DNA from: Palsa-892 sp035555855
GTDB taxonomy: Bacteria; Pseudomonadota; Alphaproteobacteria; Rhizobiales; Xanthobacteraceae
NCBI GenBank assembly: GCA_035555855.1
Contig: DATMGD010000002.1
Location: 1 to 64,000 of the forward strand
DNA length: 64,000 nucleotides
Direction: 5' to 3'
Both the position numbers and the translations under genes were made by a program. The notes under the pieces were generated by a model. The model was given only the letters and a program-made list of their open reading frames with translations, was not told the DNA's origin and did not search any database. Positions 8,970 to 16,631 of this stretch are shown here, one piece after another; positions within the stretch are counted from its first letter, which is position 1; every line of letters starts with the position of its first letter.

Positions 8970-10160
8970 TTAGCGATAGCCGAAAGTCATCGGTGCGCCG
9001 CAATGGTTGCGCGATGCACGGCGCTTGAACCGCGCCTCGATCCAGCGCGCGGCATATTTCGCGCCATAGATCGCGGACGCATCGTGATCGCCATCCGCGA
9101 TGCCGACGAAGCTCACTTTCGTTCCGCTTGCGCAGAGGTCGCGCATGAAGTTCGCCGTCACTTGCGGATGCACGATGGAGTCGGACGAACCCTGCGCGAT
9201 GAACACCGGCACGCCGCGCGTCTCGCGCTTCGGCGTGTTCTCCTGCATCAATCGCGCCCACGGCTCGACGCTGAGAATATCGACGGCCAGAAATCCCTGC
9301 CGCTCCAAAGGCTGCTCGGCGAACAGCATCGAAAAATCCTGGCCGTAAGTTTCGTTGCAGAAATCGGCAACGCGGTCGAACACCAGTGACGAGCGTTGCA
9401 GCACGATGTCGGCGAGCGAAAGCCCGAACACCTCCGACCACGCTTTCAGCGCATAGGCACCGAGAATTTTGCCGGTGATGGTCGGCAAATCCATCTTCAT
9501 CAGCGGACCAAGCTCGGTCGCGGGCGCCGCCGCGGCAATGCCGGCGAGGCGCAGTTCGGGCGCGTAACTCTTCGCGAGTTCGCCCGCGAACAGCACCGCA
9601 TGGCCGCCCTGTGAGTGACCCCACAGCGCGAAGCGATCGCTTGCGGACGCATTCTTGAAATTGCGTGCGGCGCGCACCGAATCCAGCACCGCGCGGCCTT
9701 CGCTGATTCCGACGAGATACGGGTGAGGGCCGGTGGTGCCAAGGCCCGGATAGTCGGTCGCGGTCACGACATAGCCGCGCGCCAAGAGGTCGCGCAGACC
9801 GCGTATCGTCTGGAAAATGCTCGAGCGCATCGAGGGCGCGCATTTGCGTGCAATCCCTGTCGTGCCGTGAGCCCACGCGACGACGGGGCGGCCGCCGCGC
9901 GGCGCGCGCCCTTGCGGCACGACGATCACGCCGGAGACGGCGATGGAATCTCCGTTCCGGTCTTGCGAGCGGTACAGGACGCGAAATGCCGAAGCTCCGA
10001 GCGGCGCGCCCGCGAGTGGTTCGGTGCGGATGATCGAGCCCGGCGCGCCAAGCAATTCGGTCACGCTTGCGTCATAAAACGGCTCGGCTGCCGCCGGCGC
10101 AAGCGGGCTCAAAAACAGGCACCAGGTTAACGAGAGCGCCGCGAGATATGCTTTCCACAT
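8970..10160 (-). CDS. Secretory lipase-family alpha/beta hydrolase
   Basis: 396 residues from ATG 10160. The signal peptide ends near APAAAEP. The domain has AWAHGTTG near residue 96, the nucleophile elbow GHSQGG with Ser183, and a late GIADGDHDA motif that supplies the His. This resembles the secretory lipase (LIP) family, which hydrolyses acylglycerols or other esters outside the cytoplasm. The frame is open further upstream to 10262, but that stretch lacks a signal and overlaps the divergent NDUFA12 gene; AGGCGGTGA precedes the chosen start. Confidence 0.85.
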   Translation of the reverse strand: MWKAYLAALSLTWCLFLSPLAPAAAEPFYDASVTELLGAPGSIIRTEPLAGAPLGASAFRVLYRSQDRNGDSIAVSGVIVVPQGRAPRGGRPVVAWAHGTTGIARKCAPSMRSSIFQTIRGLRDLLARGYVVTATDYPGLGTTGPHPYLVGISEGRAVLDSVRAARNFKNASASDRFALWGHSQGGHAVLFAGELAKSYAPELRLAGIAAAAPATELGPLMKMDLPTITGKILGAYALKAWSEVFGLSLADIVLQRSSLVFDRVADFCNETYGQDFSMLFAEQPLERQGFLAVDILSVEPWARLMQENTPKRETRGVPVFIAQGSSDSIVHPQVTANFMRDLCASGTKVSFVGIADGDHDASAIYGAKYAARWIEARFKRRASRNHCGAPMTFGYR

Positions 10161-10233
10161 CGCATTCACCGCCTGATTTTCGCGCGATTCGGCCGCTGGA
10201 CAGAGCCTAGCGGAGCCATTAATCCAGCGTCCC

Positions 10234-10644
10234 ATGAAAAGCTTCTTCCTGAAACTGTTCACTTGGTGGAACGGCCAGACCTTCGGAACGCAGTTCTGGA
10301 CCTGGCTCTATGGCGAATACGTCGGCACCGACGAATTCGGCAATCGCTACTTCCGGGAGAAGGGCGGCAAGATCAACAAGGGTTTCGGCTTCCAGCGCCG
10401 CTGGGTGATCTATAACGGCGTCGCCGAAGCGTCGCGCGTGCCGTCCGGCTGGCACGGCTGGCTGCATCACACCGTCGACACGCCGCCGACCGAGGAGAAC
10501 TACAAGCCGCGCGAGTGGCAGAAGCCGCATCGGCCGAACCTCACCGGCACGCCGAACGCTTACCGTCCGTCGGGCTCGACGCTGCGCTCCGGCCGCCGTC
10601 CGGCCGCGACCGGCGACTACAAGGCCTGGCGGCCCGGCGAATAA
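10234..10644 (+). CDS. NADH:ubiquinone oxidoreductase subunit NDUFA12-like protein
   Basis: 136 residues matching the NDUFA12/B17.2 accessory subunit of complex I, which is found in mitochondria and alphaproteobacteria. The family pattern is clear: GEYVGTDEFGNRYFRE, RRWVIYNGVAEASRVPSGWH, then WLHHTVDTPP and KPHRPNLTGTP. The conserved domain is residues 20-115 and the C-terminal tail is basic and Pro-rich. Other complex I genes are not in the window, which is usual for this subunit. It is transcribed divergently from the lipase gene. Confidence 0.93.
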   Translation: MKSFFLKLFTWWNGQTFGTQFWTWLYGEYVGTDEFGNRYFREKGGKINKGFGFQRRWVIYNGVAEASRVPSGWHGWLHHTVDTPPTEENYKPREWQKPHRPNLTGTPNAYRPSGSTLRSGRRPAATGDYKAWRPGE

Positions 10645-10700
10645 CGATTTCCTCTTTGGTGGAGGTCAACCTTTTCGGTTGAACTACGTTATATTGGCCC

Positions 10701-12020
10701 ATGCTCGCGCTTGAACTTTTTATCGTCGCGATCCTCACGATCCTGAACGGTCTGTTCGCGCTGTCGGAACTCGCGGTCGTTTCGTCGCGCCGCTCGCGGC
10801 TGCAGACGATGGCCAATCAGGGCGTACCGGGAGCGGCGACGGCGCTCACGCTCGCGGGCGATCCCGGCAAATTTCTCTCGGCGGTACAAATCGGTATCAC
10901 GCTGATCGGCGTGCTCTCCGGTGCGTTCTCGGGCAGCACGCTCGGCGTGCGGCTTTCGGGTGCGCTGGCCTCGCTCGGCTTGCCGGCAGCCTATGCCGAT
11001 CCGATCGGCATCGGCGTCGTCGTTGTCGCGATCACTTATATGTCGGTCATCATCGGCGAGCTGGTGCCCAAGCAACTTGCGCTGCGCGATCCCGAGCGTT
11101 TCGCGGTGATGGTCGCGCCCGCCATGAGCATGATCGCGCGCATCGCGCGGCCGCTCGTTGCGTTTTTCGATTATTCCGGCCGCATGGTGTTGCGGCTGAT
11201 GGGGCTGGATAGGGAGCGCGAAAGCTCGATTACCGATGAAGAGATCCGCGCGCTGATCGCGGAAGCTGAAACCGCCGGCGTGATCGAGCCTGAAGAGCGT
11301 TCGATGATCGCGGGCGTCATGCGGCTCGGCGACCGGCCGGTAAGCGCGGTGATGACGCCGCGCCGCAACGTCGACATGATCGATCTCAATCTCGAGCCCG
11401 AAGAAATCTTTCGCCGCCTGCGCGCGAGCCGCCACTCGCGGCTACCGGCCTATCGCGAATCCAATACGCGCGTCGTCGGCATCATTCAGGCCAAGGACCT
11501 TGCCGATGCCTATATCGCGGGGGAGGCCGTCGATCCGCGCGATTTCGTCAAACCCGCGCCGATCGTGCCGGAGACCATTCAGGCGCTCGACGTGCTCGAT
11601 ACCTTGAAAGGTTCGAGCATGCATGTCGCGCTCGTCCACGACGAGTACGGCGACTTTCAGGGGCTGGTCACGAGTTCCAATATCCTCGAAGCGATTGCCG
11701 GTGTCTTCCAGACGCAAGGCGCGCAGAAGAAAGCGCACGCCACGCGCCGCAAGGACGGCGGCTGGTACATCGACGGCGAGATGCCGATTGACGAAGCCGC
11801 CGATCTTCTCGGCCTCAAGCTGCCCGAGGATCGCGAATATCACACGCTCGCGGGCTATCTGCTCGGCGAGTTCGGGCGTCTGCCGGCGGTGGCGGCAGAC
11901 ATCGTGCGGCAGGGCTGGCGCTTCGAGGTCGTCGATCTCGATGGCCGCCGCATCGACAAGGTGCTCGCCAAGCGTACCGCCGCGCGGCGGCGCAAGGTCG
12001 AAAAGCCGAAGGCTACATAG
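10701..12020 (+). CDS. CNNM/CorC (hemolysin-family) membrane protein with CBS domains
   Basis: 439 residues. The N-terminal DUF21 membrane domain (1-180) starts FIVAILTILNGLFALSELAVV, includes the conserved GITLIGVLSGAFSG and ends IIGELVPKQLAL. Paired CBS domains follow (about 205-325), then a C-terminal CorC_HlyC domain (about 340-425) with YIDGEMPIDEAADLLGLKLP. Proteins of this class move or regulate Mg2+ or other cations; the hemolysin name is historical. There is no Shine-Dalgarno, and a TATATT sits 10 bases before the ATG, so it may be nearly leaderless. The stop codon overlaps the first bases of an intergenic palindromic repeat. Confidence 0.92.
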   Translation: MLALELFIVAILTILNGLFALSELAVVSSRRSRLQTMANQGVPGAATALTLAGDPGKFLSAVQIGITLIGVLSGAFSGSTLGVRLSGALASLGLPAAYADPIGIGVVVVAITYMSVIIGELVPKQLALRDPERFAVMVAPAMSMIARIARPLVAFFDYSGRMVLRLMGLDRERESSITDEEIRALIAEAETAGVIEPEERSMIAGVMRLGDRPVSAVMTPRRNVDMIDLNLEPEEIFRRLRASRHSRLPAYRESNTRVVGIIQAKDLADAYIAGEAVDPRDFVKPAPIVPETIQALDVLDTLKGSSMHVALVHDEYGDFQGLVTSSNILEAIAGVFQTQGAQKKAHATRRKDGGWYIDGEMPIDEAADLLGLKLPEDREYHTLAGYLLGEFGRLPAVAADIVRQGWRFEVVDLDGRRIDKVLAKRTAARRRKVEKPKAT

Positions 12021-12068
12021 AGCACGATCCCGAAAAGTGTGGAGCGGTTTTCGAGAAAGATCGTGCTC
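12019..12068. repeat. Dispersed palindromic intergenic element, copy 1
   Basis: The sequence begins AGAGCACGATCCCGAAAAG and returns as an imperfect inverted copy ending AAGATCGTGCT. It matches the short palindromic repeat scattered between genes in Bradyrhizobium and relatives. It overlaps the stop of the CNNM gene and ends three bases before the stop of the convergent transpeptidase gene, so its RNA hairpin probably serves as the 3' end of both. Confidence 0.75.
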
Positions 12069-12070
12069 GT

Positions 12071-12943
12071 TTAAAGCACGAGTACGCGCGTGTTGACCGG
12101 CGTGCGCAGATAAAGATCGGCGATCTCTTCGTTGAGCAGGCGAATGCAGCCCGACGACACGTTGGTGCCGATCGTCCACGGCTCGGCAGTGCCGTGGATG
12201 CGATAGAGCGTGTCCTTGTTGCCCTGGTAGAGATAGAGCGCGCGTGCACCGAGTGGATTGTTCGGGCCGCCCGGCATGCGCTCCGGCAATTCCGGCTGGC
12301 GCAAACGCATTTCCTTCGGCGGCACCCAGTCGGGCCACACGGCGGTGCGGCCGACCGTTGCAACGCCGCTCCAGCCGAAGCCTTCGCGGCCGACGCCGAC
12401 GCCGTAGCGCACGGCAGTGTTGCCTTCGCGCAGCAAATATAAAAAGTGCTGGCGCGGATCGATGACGAGCGAGCCGGGCTGCTCGGTGTGCGAATAGGTG
12501 ACGAGCTGGCGGCGGAAATCGGGGTTCAGAAGATCCTGATTGACCTTGCGGATCGTGAAATTTCCATCGGGAATTTCGCCGATGTACCAGTCCTGTCCGT
12601 CCGGCGCCTGAATCGGCTGACCGTAGACCGGATGATTATCGGCCGGTTGCGCGTCGGGCGAGACGCGCATCGGTACCTGAGAGCCTTGCTGGCCGCCCTG
12701 CGGACCACCTTGCATCGCGCCGCCCGGCTGCACGCTGCCCGGCGGCAGCGGCTGTTGCTGACCCGGATAATAGGGCTGCTGTTGCGGCGGGTAGGGCTGA
12801 CCGGGATAGGGCTGCGGCGCCTGCGGCGGATACTGCGGGTAGCCCTGCTGGGCCTGGGCTACGGCAGGGGCCGCGGCAAGCGCCGCGGTGCCGAGCAGAA
12901 ACTTGCGGCGTGAAAACGGTTTACGATCCATCGTGTCAGTCAT
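12071..12943 (-). CDS. L,D-transpeptidase (YkuD), Tat-type signal, Pro/Gln-rich linker
   Basis: 290 residues. A twin-arginine signal (SRRKFLLG then an Ala-rich stretch cut near AQA-Q) is followed by about 70 residues rich in Pro, Gln, Tyr and Gly, then a YkuD domain (about 145-290). The catalytic signature is visible: His250 in RIHGTAEPW and Cys266 in SSGCIRL. Such enzymes cross-link peptidoglycan stem peptides (3-3 links) or attach proteins to the wall, acting in the periplasm. It is the longer of two paralogues here (see 13795-14484); the domain halves are nearly interchangeable and only the N-terminal linker differs. Confidence 0.92.
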   Translation of the reverse strand: MTDTMDRKPFSRRKFLLGTAALAAAPAVAQAQQGYPQYPPQAPQPYPGQPYPPQQQPYYPGQQQPLPPGSVQPGGAMQGGPQGGQQGSQVPMRVSPDAQPADNHPVYGQPIQAPDGQDWYIGEIPDGNFTIRKVNQDLLNPDFRRQLVTYSHTEQPGSLVIDPRQHFLYLLREGNTAVRYGVGVGREGFGWSGVATVGRTAVWPDWVPPKEMRLRQPELPERMPGGPNNPLGARALYLYQGNKDTLYRIHGTAEPWTIGTNVSSGCIRLLNEEIADLYLRTPVNTRVLVL

Positions 12944-13124
12944 GTTGCAAGAGCAGTGGGCAGCAAGAGTAAAGCCACTGCAATTTGGGAAACTTGATGG
13001 CGGTGCTTCAGTACGGGGCCGATGGAATCAACCGGCCCGTGCAATGCTTTACGCAGGGATAGCGGCTGGGGAAAGGCGTTTCTCGCAAGCGGCCGTAAAA
13101 AGCCGGTGAGGCGGGAAAACACAT

Positions 13125-13171
13125 GAAAAAAGCGGCCTAAAGCGTGTTCAAGACTCGCTTTAAGACCGCTT
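13125..13171 (-). terminator. Terminator after DUF3551 gene
   Basis: On the minus strand AGCGG-TAAAGCG type arms (13131-13144 with 13156-13170, small internal mismatch) enclose an 11-base loop and are followed by six T. It lies 25 bases beyond the stop of the 13196-13429 gene and separates it from the transpeptidase gene downstream. Confidence 0.85.
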
Positions 13172-13195
13172 CCTCAAGTCTTGCTTCAAGAGATG

Positions 13196-13429
13196 CTAGC
13201 GCCGGCGCGGATTGCGCATGCAGCGGTCGCCTTGCGTGACCTTCGATTGCAGGCACTGCGAGCGGGTGGAATAGCGGCATTCGAACATCGTTCCGCCGGT
13301 GCCGCGGCCCGTGCTCGTTTCAAGGCACCAGGCTTCGGTGCTGCGGTTTCGCGCATCAGCGCTGGATGCCGTCAGCAAAGCGCCGCCAGTCACGAAAGCC
13401 AAAACAACCATTTGCGGGACGAGTTTCAT
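13196..13429 (-). CDS. Small secreted DUF3551 protein, copy B
   Basis: 77 residues: a signal peptide (to about ADA-R) and a short mature domain with four cysteines in WCLET...FECRYSTRSQC...SKVTQGDRC. This is the DUF3551 pattern of small exported proteins abundant in Bradyrhizobium-like bacteria, with no known role. A strong GGAGG precedes the ATG. It lies 21 bases downstream of a paralogue (13451-13726), sharing WCLET and SKVTQGDRC exactly, so the pair is a tandem duplication. The mature end is basic (NPRRR). Confidence 0.85.
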   Translation of the reverse strand: MKLVPQMVVLAFVTGGALLTASSADARNRSTEAWCLETSTGRGTGGTMFECRYSTRSQCLQSKVTQGDRCMRNPRRR

Positions 13430-13450
13430 GTCGTGCCTCCGGCTGCCGCG

Positions 13451-13726
13451 TTAGTAGCGGTGGTTGGACCTGTATTGCTCGAATGCGAGGATCGGATTGA
13501 TGTCGCAGCGGTCGCCCTGCGTCACTTTCGAGGCGATGCATTGCGCGCGCGTTTCGAAGTTGCAGAGATTGACGGTGCCGCCACCGCCGAGCCCGCCGCC
13601 CAGCGCGGTTTCCAGACACCAGGTTTCGTTTTTGCGCACCTTCTGAGCCGCTTCGGCACTTTGCATGGCGGCGGCAAAACCGAATGCGACGCCGAGGAGC
13701 AATAGCGTTTGAATCGTGGCTTTCAT
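13451..13726 (-). CDS. Small secreted DUF3551 protein, copy A
   Basis: 91 residues from ATG 13726. The signal peptide is followed by a mature domain with WCLETALGGGLGGGG, LCNFETRAQC and SKVTQGDRC, the four-cysteine DUF3551 layout. It is longer than its neighbour because of a Gly-rich loop and a C-terminal extension (FEQYRSNHRY). The open frame continues upstream as a shadow of the transpeptidase gene, which would hide the true start; the signal peptide settles it. It is probably one transcript with copy B. Confidence 0.83.
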   Translation of the reverse strand: MKATIQTLLLLGVAFGFAAAMQSAEAAQKVRKNETWCLETALGGGLGGGGTVNLCNFETRAQCIASKVTQGDRCDINPILAFEQYRSNHRY

Positions 13727-13794
13727 GGCAATTCTCGCTGTTAGATAAATCGTAACAACGAGATTAGCACGTTGTTCCGGGCCGTGGCCGTGAC

Positions 13795-14484
13795 CTACAT
13801 CACAACTACGCGCGTTCCGACCGGGGTGCGCAGGTAAAGATCGGCGATTTCCTCGTTCAGGAGCCGGATACAGCCCGACGAGATGTTGGTGCCGATCGTC
13901 CACGGCTCCTTGGTGCCGTGGATGCGGAAGATGGTGTCGCGGCCGCCCTGATAGAGATACATCGCGCGCGCGCCGAGCGGATTGTCGGGCCCGCCGGGCA
14001 TCATCTCCGGTAGCTCGGGCTGGCGCAGGCGCATTTCTTTCGGCGGGTGCCAGTCGGGCCATTCGGCCTTGCGGCCGATCGAAGCCTGTCCGCTCCAGCT
14101 GAAACCTTCGCGGCCGGTGCCGACGCCGTAGCGGATTGCGGTATTGGCTTCGCGCGTCGAGTAGAGGAAGTGCTGGCTCGGGTCGATGATGATCGTACCC
14201 GGCTGCTCGTTGTGACGGAGGTTGACGAGCTGGCGGCGATACTCGGGATCGAGCATGTCCATGTTGACTTTGCGGATGCGGCTTTTGCCGTCCGACACCC
14301 AGCCCGTGTACCACTGGGCTTCGTCGATCCCGTCGGTATTCTCCTGGCCGTAGCCGACATACGGCTCGATGCGCATGCCGAAGCTGCCTTCCTGGGCGAG
14401 CGCGCGCCACGGCATGATGACCGGCGCGGCAAAGGCGGCTGCGGCAGTTTTCAGGAAACGGCGGCGGCTCGAGATTCCGGCCAT
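13795..14484 (-). CDS. L,D-transpeptidase (YkuD), Tat-type signal, short form
   Basis: 229 residues. The twin-arginine signal SSRRRFLKTAAAAFAAP leads directly into the domain with almost no linker. The catalytic His189 (RIHGTKEPW) and Cys205 (SSGCIRLL) are present. It aligns with the 12071-12943 protein over the whole catalytic half (for example GVGTGREGFSWSG against GVGVGREGFGWSG, and WPDWHPPKEMRLRQPELPE against WPDWVPPKEMRLRQPELPE). Together with the two DUF3551 genes between them this makes a duplicated four-gene cell-wall cluster. It is transcribed divergently from the DUF2155 gene. Confidence 0.92.
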   Translation of the reverse strand: MAGISSRRRFLKTAAAAFAAPVIMPWRALAQEGSFGMRIEPYVGYGQENTDGIDEAQWYTGWVSDGKSRIRKVNMDMLDPEYRRQLVNLRHNEQPGTIIIDPSQHFLYSTREANTAIRYGVGTGREGFSWSGQASIGRKAEWPDWHPPKEMRLRQPELPEMMPGGPDNPLGARAMYLYQGGRDTIFRIHGTKEPWTIGTNISSGCIRLLNEEIADLYLRTPVGTRVVVM

Positions 14485-14717
14485 GAGGGTTGCCCGTGAA
14501 GGGTTGAATCTATCTGTGGTCGAATGTGAGCAAATTTTGTCGGTTTGCCAAGCCGCTCAACAAATAGCCGGGGAATCGTCTGGGGGTAAGACGGGCCTCG
14601 AGGGCTTGCGGGCAGCACTTGGGGGTGCGCCCTTCCGCCGCCGTATTTGCCATGATAACCAGCACAACAGGCGATCCGGGCGTCTGGATTCCCCTGTTTG
14701 CGGCCCGCCGGACATTC

Positions 14718-15533
14718 ATGCAGTTGAAATTCGTACCGATCATTTTCGTCCCGGCTGTGCTTGCCTGTACCGCGCTTCTGCCGGTTCCGGTGCTTGCCCA
14801 ATTCGATGTGCTGCGGCCGCCCGGTACGGTGGATAGCCCGCAGCAGGATCGCTATCCGGGGCCGCCGCAATCCTATCCGGCACCCGCACAGCAGCAGCCC
14901 GCTTATCCGCCCCAGTCTTATCCGCCACAAGGCCGCGCGCCGGCTGGCCAGCGGCCCAACCCTTACGAAGTGCAGTCGCAGCCGTTGCCGCCGCCAGGTC
15001 AACCGGGCCAGCCCAATCAGCCGTCGCGGCGTCAGGCCTTGCCGCCCGAGCCGGCGCCGCCGCAGGCCGCGCCGAAGTCAAAGGCACAGGCCAATCCCAA
15101 GACGAAGGGAGCGCCGAAACAGGCTGCGCCAGATCCCAACAACCCGAACGCGCCGGAAGCCGCCGAAGTGCCGGTCGAGCAGGCACCGCTCCAGCGCATT
15201 TCCAATCCGACCGCGGTGTTCTCCGGGCTCGACAAGATCACCGGCCGCATCATCAATTTCGAAGCCGCGATCGACGAGACGGTGCAGTTCGGCGCGCTGC
15301 AAGTGACGCCGCGCGCCTGCTACACGCGGCCGGCGACGGAAATTCAAAACACGACGAGCTTCGTTGAGGTCGACGAGATCACGCTTGCCGGCGACATCAA
15401 GCGCATCTTCACCGGCTGGATGTTCGCGAACTCGCCCGGCCTGCACGCCGTCGAGCACCCGATCTACGACGTCTGGATCACCGATTGCAAAACGACTCCG
15501 CCTGCGGTCGCGCAGTCGGACGGCAAACAGTAG
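14718..15533 (+). CDS. DUF2155 secreted protein with long Pro/Gln-rich region
   Basis: 271 residues from ATG 14718. A signal peptide (ending VLA-Q) is followed by roughly 125 residues of low-complexity Pro/Gln/Ala sequence, then the DUF2155 domain (about 165-265) with ITGRIINFEAAIDETVQFGA, TPRACYTRPATE and FTGWMFANSPGLHAVEHP, a well conserved alphaproteobacterial exported domain of unknown function. An earlier in-frame ATG at 14652 lacks a signal peptide. The last 70 bases overlap the 3' end of aat on the other strand; the DUF2155-aat pair is a common alphaproteobacterial neighbourhood. Confidence 0.85.
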   Translation: MQLKFVPIIFVPAVLACTALLPVPVLAQFDVLRPPGTVDSPQQDRYPGPPQSYPAPAQQQPAYPPQSYPPQGRAPAGQRPNPYEVQSQPLPPPGQPGQPNQPSRRQALPPEPAPPQAAPKSKAQANPKTKGAPKQAAPDPNNPNAPEAAEVPVEQAPLQRISNPTAVFSGLDKITGRIINFEAAIDETVQFGALQVTPRACYTRPATEIQNTTSFVEVDEITLAGDIKRIFTGWMFANSPGLHAVEHPIYDVWITDCKTTPPAVAQSDGKQ

Positions 15534-16141
15534 AAGTCGCTTTTGCTTTCCAATGCTTCGGCCAGCAGGCCGTGATAGCGGTCGCGCTCGATCTCGACCG
15601 CGCCGAAGCTCGCAAGATGCTCGGTGATGAATTGCGTATCGAGCATTTTGAATCCGCCGCGCCGCAAGCGGCCGACGAGATGCACCAGCGCGACCTTCGA
15701 CGCATCGCGCTCGAAGTGAAACATGCTCTCGCCGAAAAACGCGCCGCCGAGCGCGAGACCATATAACCCGCCGGCCAGCTTGCCGTCGCGCCAGGCCTCG
15801 ATGGTGTGGCAATAGCCGCGCTGAAACAGCTCGCGATAAAGTTTGCGGATGCGCTCGTTAATCCAGGTCTTGCGCCGTCCTTTGGCAGGCGCGGCGCAAG
15901 CGTCGATCACCGCGTCGAAATCGCGGTCGGCATAAACCTCGAAACGATCGGAGCGCACGGTGCGGGCGAGGCGCCGCGGCACATGAAAGCTGTCGAGCGG
16001 AAGGATGCCGCGTTGCGCCGGATCGACCCAGTAGAGGCTCGGGTCGTCCGCGCTTTCGGCCATTGGAAAGATTCCGCAGGCATATGCCTTCAACAGCACC
16101 TCCGGCGTGATCTCGGAAAGGTGCTGGCTCGTGCGCGTCAT
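15464..16141 (-). CDS. aat: Leucyl/phenylalanyl-tRNA-protein transferase
   Basis: 225 residues. It adds Leu or Phe from its tRNA to the N-terminus of proteins starting with Arg or Lys, marking them for ClpAP (N-degron pathway). Family signatures are LLKAYACGIFPMAE near the N-terminus, YWVDPAQRGILPLD, TWINERIRKLYRELF, GGLYGLALGGAFFGESMFH and FKMLDTQFITEHLASFGA. The length is normal. The final 70 bases are shared with the convergent DUF2155 gene, so both C-termini are constrained by the same DNA. Confidence 0.96.
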   Translation of the reverse strand: MTRTSQHLSEITPEVLLKAYACGIFPMAESADDPSLYWVDPAQRGILPLDSFHVPRRLARTVRSDRFEVYADRDFDAVIDACAAPAKGRRKTWINERIRKLYRELFQRGYCHTIEAWRDGKLAGGLYGLALGGAFFGESMFHFERDASKVALVHLVGRLRRGGFKMLDTQFITEHLASFGAVEIERDRYHGLLAEALESKSDFYCLPSDCATAGGVVLQSVIQTS

Positions 16142-16152
16142 GGCGCGAGTTT

Positions 16153-16201
16153 AGAGCATGATCCCGGGAAGTGCGAAGCGGTTTCCGGGCACGATTATGC
16201 C
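16153..16201. repeat. Dispersed palindromic intergenic element, copy 2
   Basis: AGAGCATGATCCCGGGAAG is followed by the imperfect inverted half ending CGATTATGC. It is the same element as at 12019-12068 with several substitutions that partly keep the pairing. It lies 12 bases upstream of the aat start codon, unlike copy 1, which sits between gene ends. Confidence 0.7.
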
Positions 16202-16257
16202 AATCAAAGCGTGTGCGATTTGCGAGCGGCGATTTTGCCCGTTAGGCCGGGCTTTCG

Positions 16258-16515
16258 TTATCGGGAGCGAAAGGCGACGCCGATCTGCTTTTCGTCGCGG
16301 TAGATGACGTGACAGAGCCGCATGACTTTGCCGCGCTCGGAGAGCATCAGCACGAAATCCTCGGGTACTTCATGGGGATTCTGGACGAAGATTTTTGCGC
16401 CGGTGGCCGAGATGTCGCCAAGACGGCAACTGACCGTTCGCTTGCGGTCGAGCGAAACGATGCTCGACGCGCAGGTCAGCACTTGGCGTTTGCTCTTTCG
16501 CTGTTCGGAACCCAT
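16258..16515 (-). CDS. PilZ-domain protein
   Basis: 85 residues from ATG 16515 (MGSEQRKSKRQ), preceded by GAGAAAG. It is a stand-alone PilZ domain: a basic Arg/Lys start that plays the RxxxR role (QRKSKRQ), then CRLGDISATGAKIFV, the D/NxSxxG half of the cyclic-di-GMP site, and a typical end HVIYRDEKQIGVAFRSR. PilZ proteins bind cyclic-di-GMP and alter motility or exopolysaccharide output. The frame extends to 16596 but the extra residues do not fit the family. It lies beside a hybrid kinase and an EAL phosphodiesterase, which supports a second-messenger role. Confidence 0.85.
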   Translation of the reverse strand: MGSEQRKSKRQVLTCASSIVSLDRKRTVSCRLGDISATGAKIFVQNPHEVPEDFVLMLSERGKVMRLCHVIYRDEKQIGVAFRSR

Positions 16516-16533
16516 CTTTCTCGAGTCCGCTTT

Positions 16534-16567
16534 GTCGGCCAACCGACCTTGTCTCGCACGTGCGAGA
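16534..16567. promoter_or_regulatory. Two palindromes upstream of the PilZ gene
   Basis: A perfect 16-base palindrome TCTCGCACGTGCGAGA (16552-16567) and a GTCGG-ccaa-CCGAC inverted repeat (16534-16547) lie 19-52 bases upstream of the PilZ start on its strand. The T-run lies on the wrong side for a minus-strand terminator, so an operator or RNA element is more likely. No known regulator is assigned. Confidence 0.45.
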
Positions 16568-16631
16568 TAAAAAACTCTAAAAATAAATGCAATCATAAGT
16601 TGCAGAAAAGTGCTGCGATTGCCACGCGATT

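Noticed and set aside
14719..15180. Pro/Gln codon repeats in the DUF2155 gene as a possible tandem array
   Set aside because: Units are irregular; ordinary low-complexity linker coding sequence, as in the transpeptidase at 12071.
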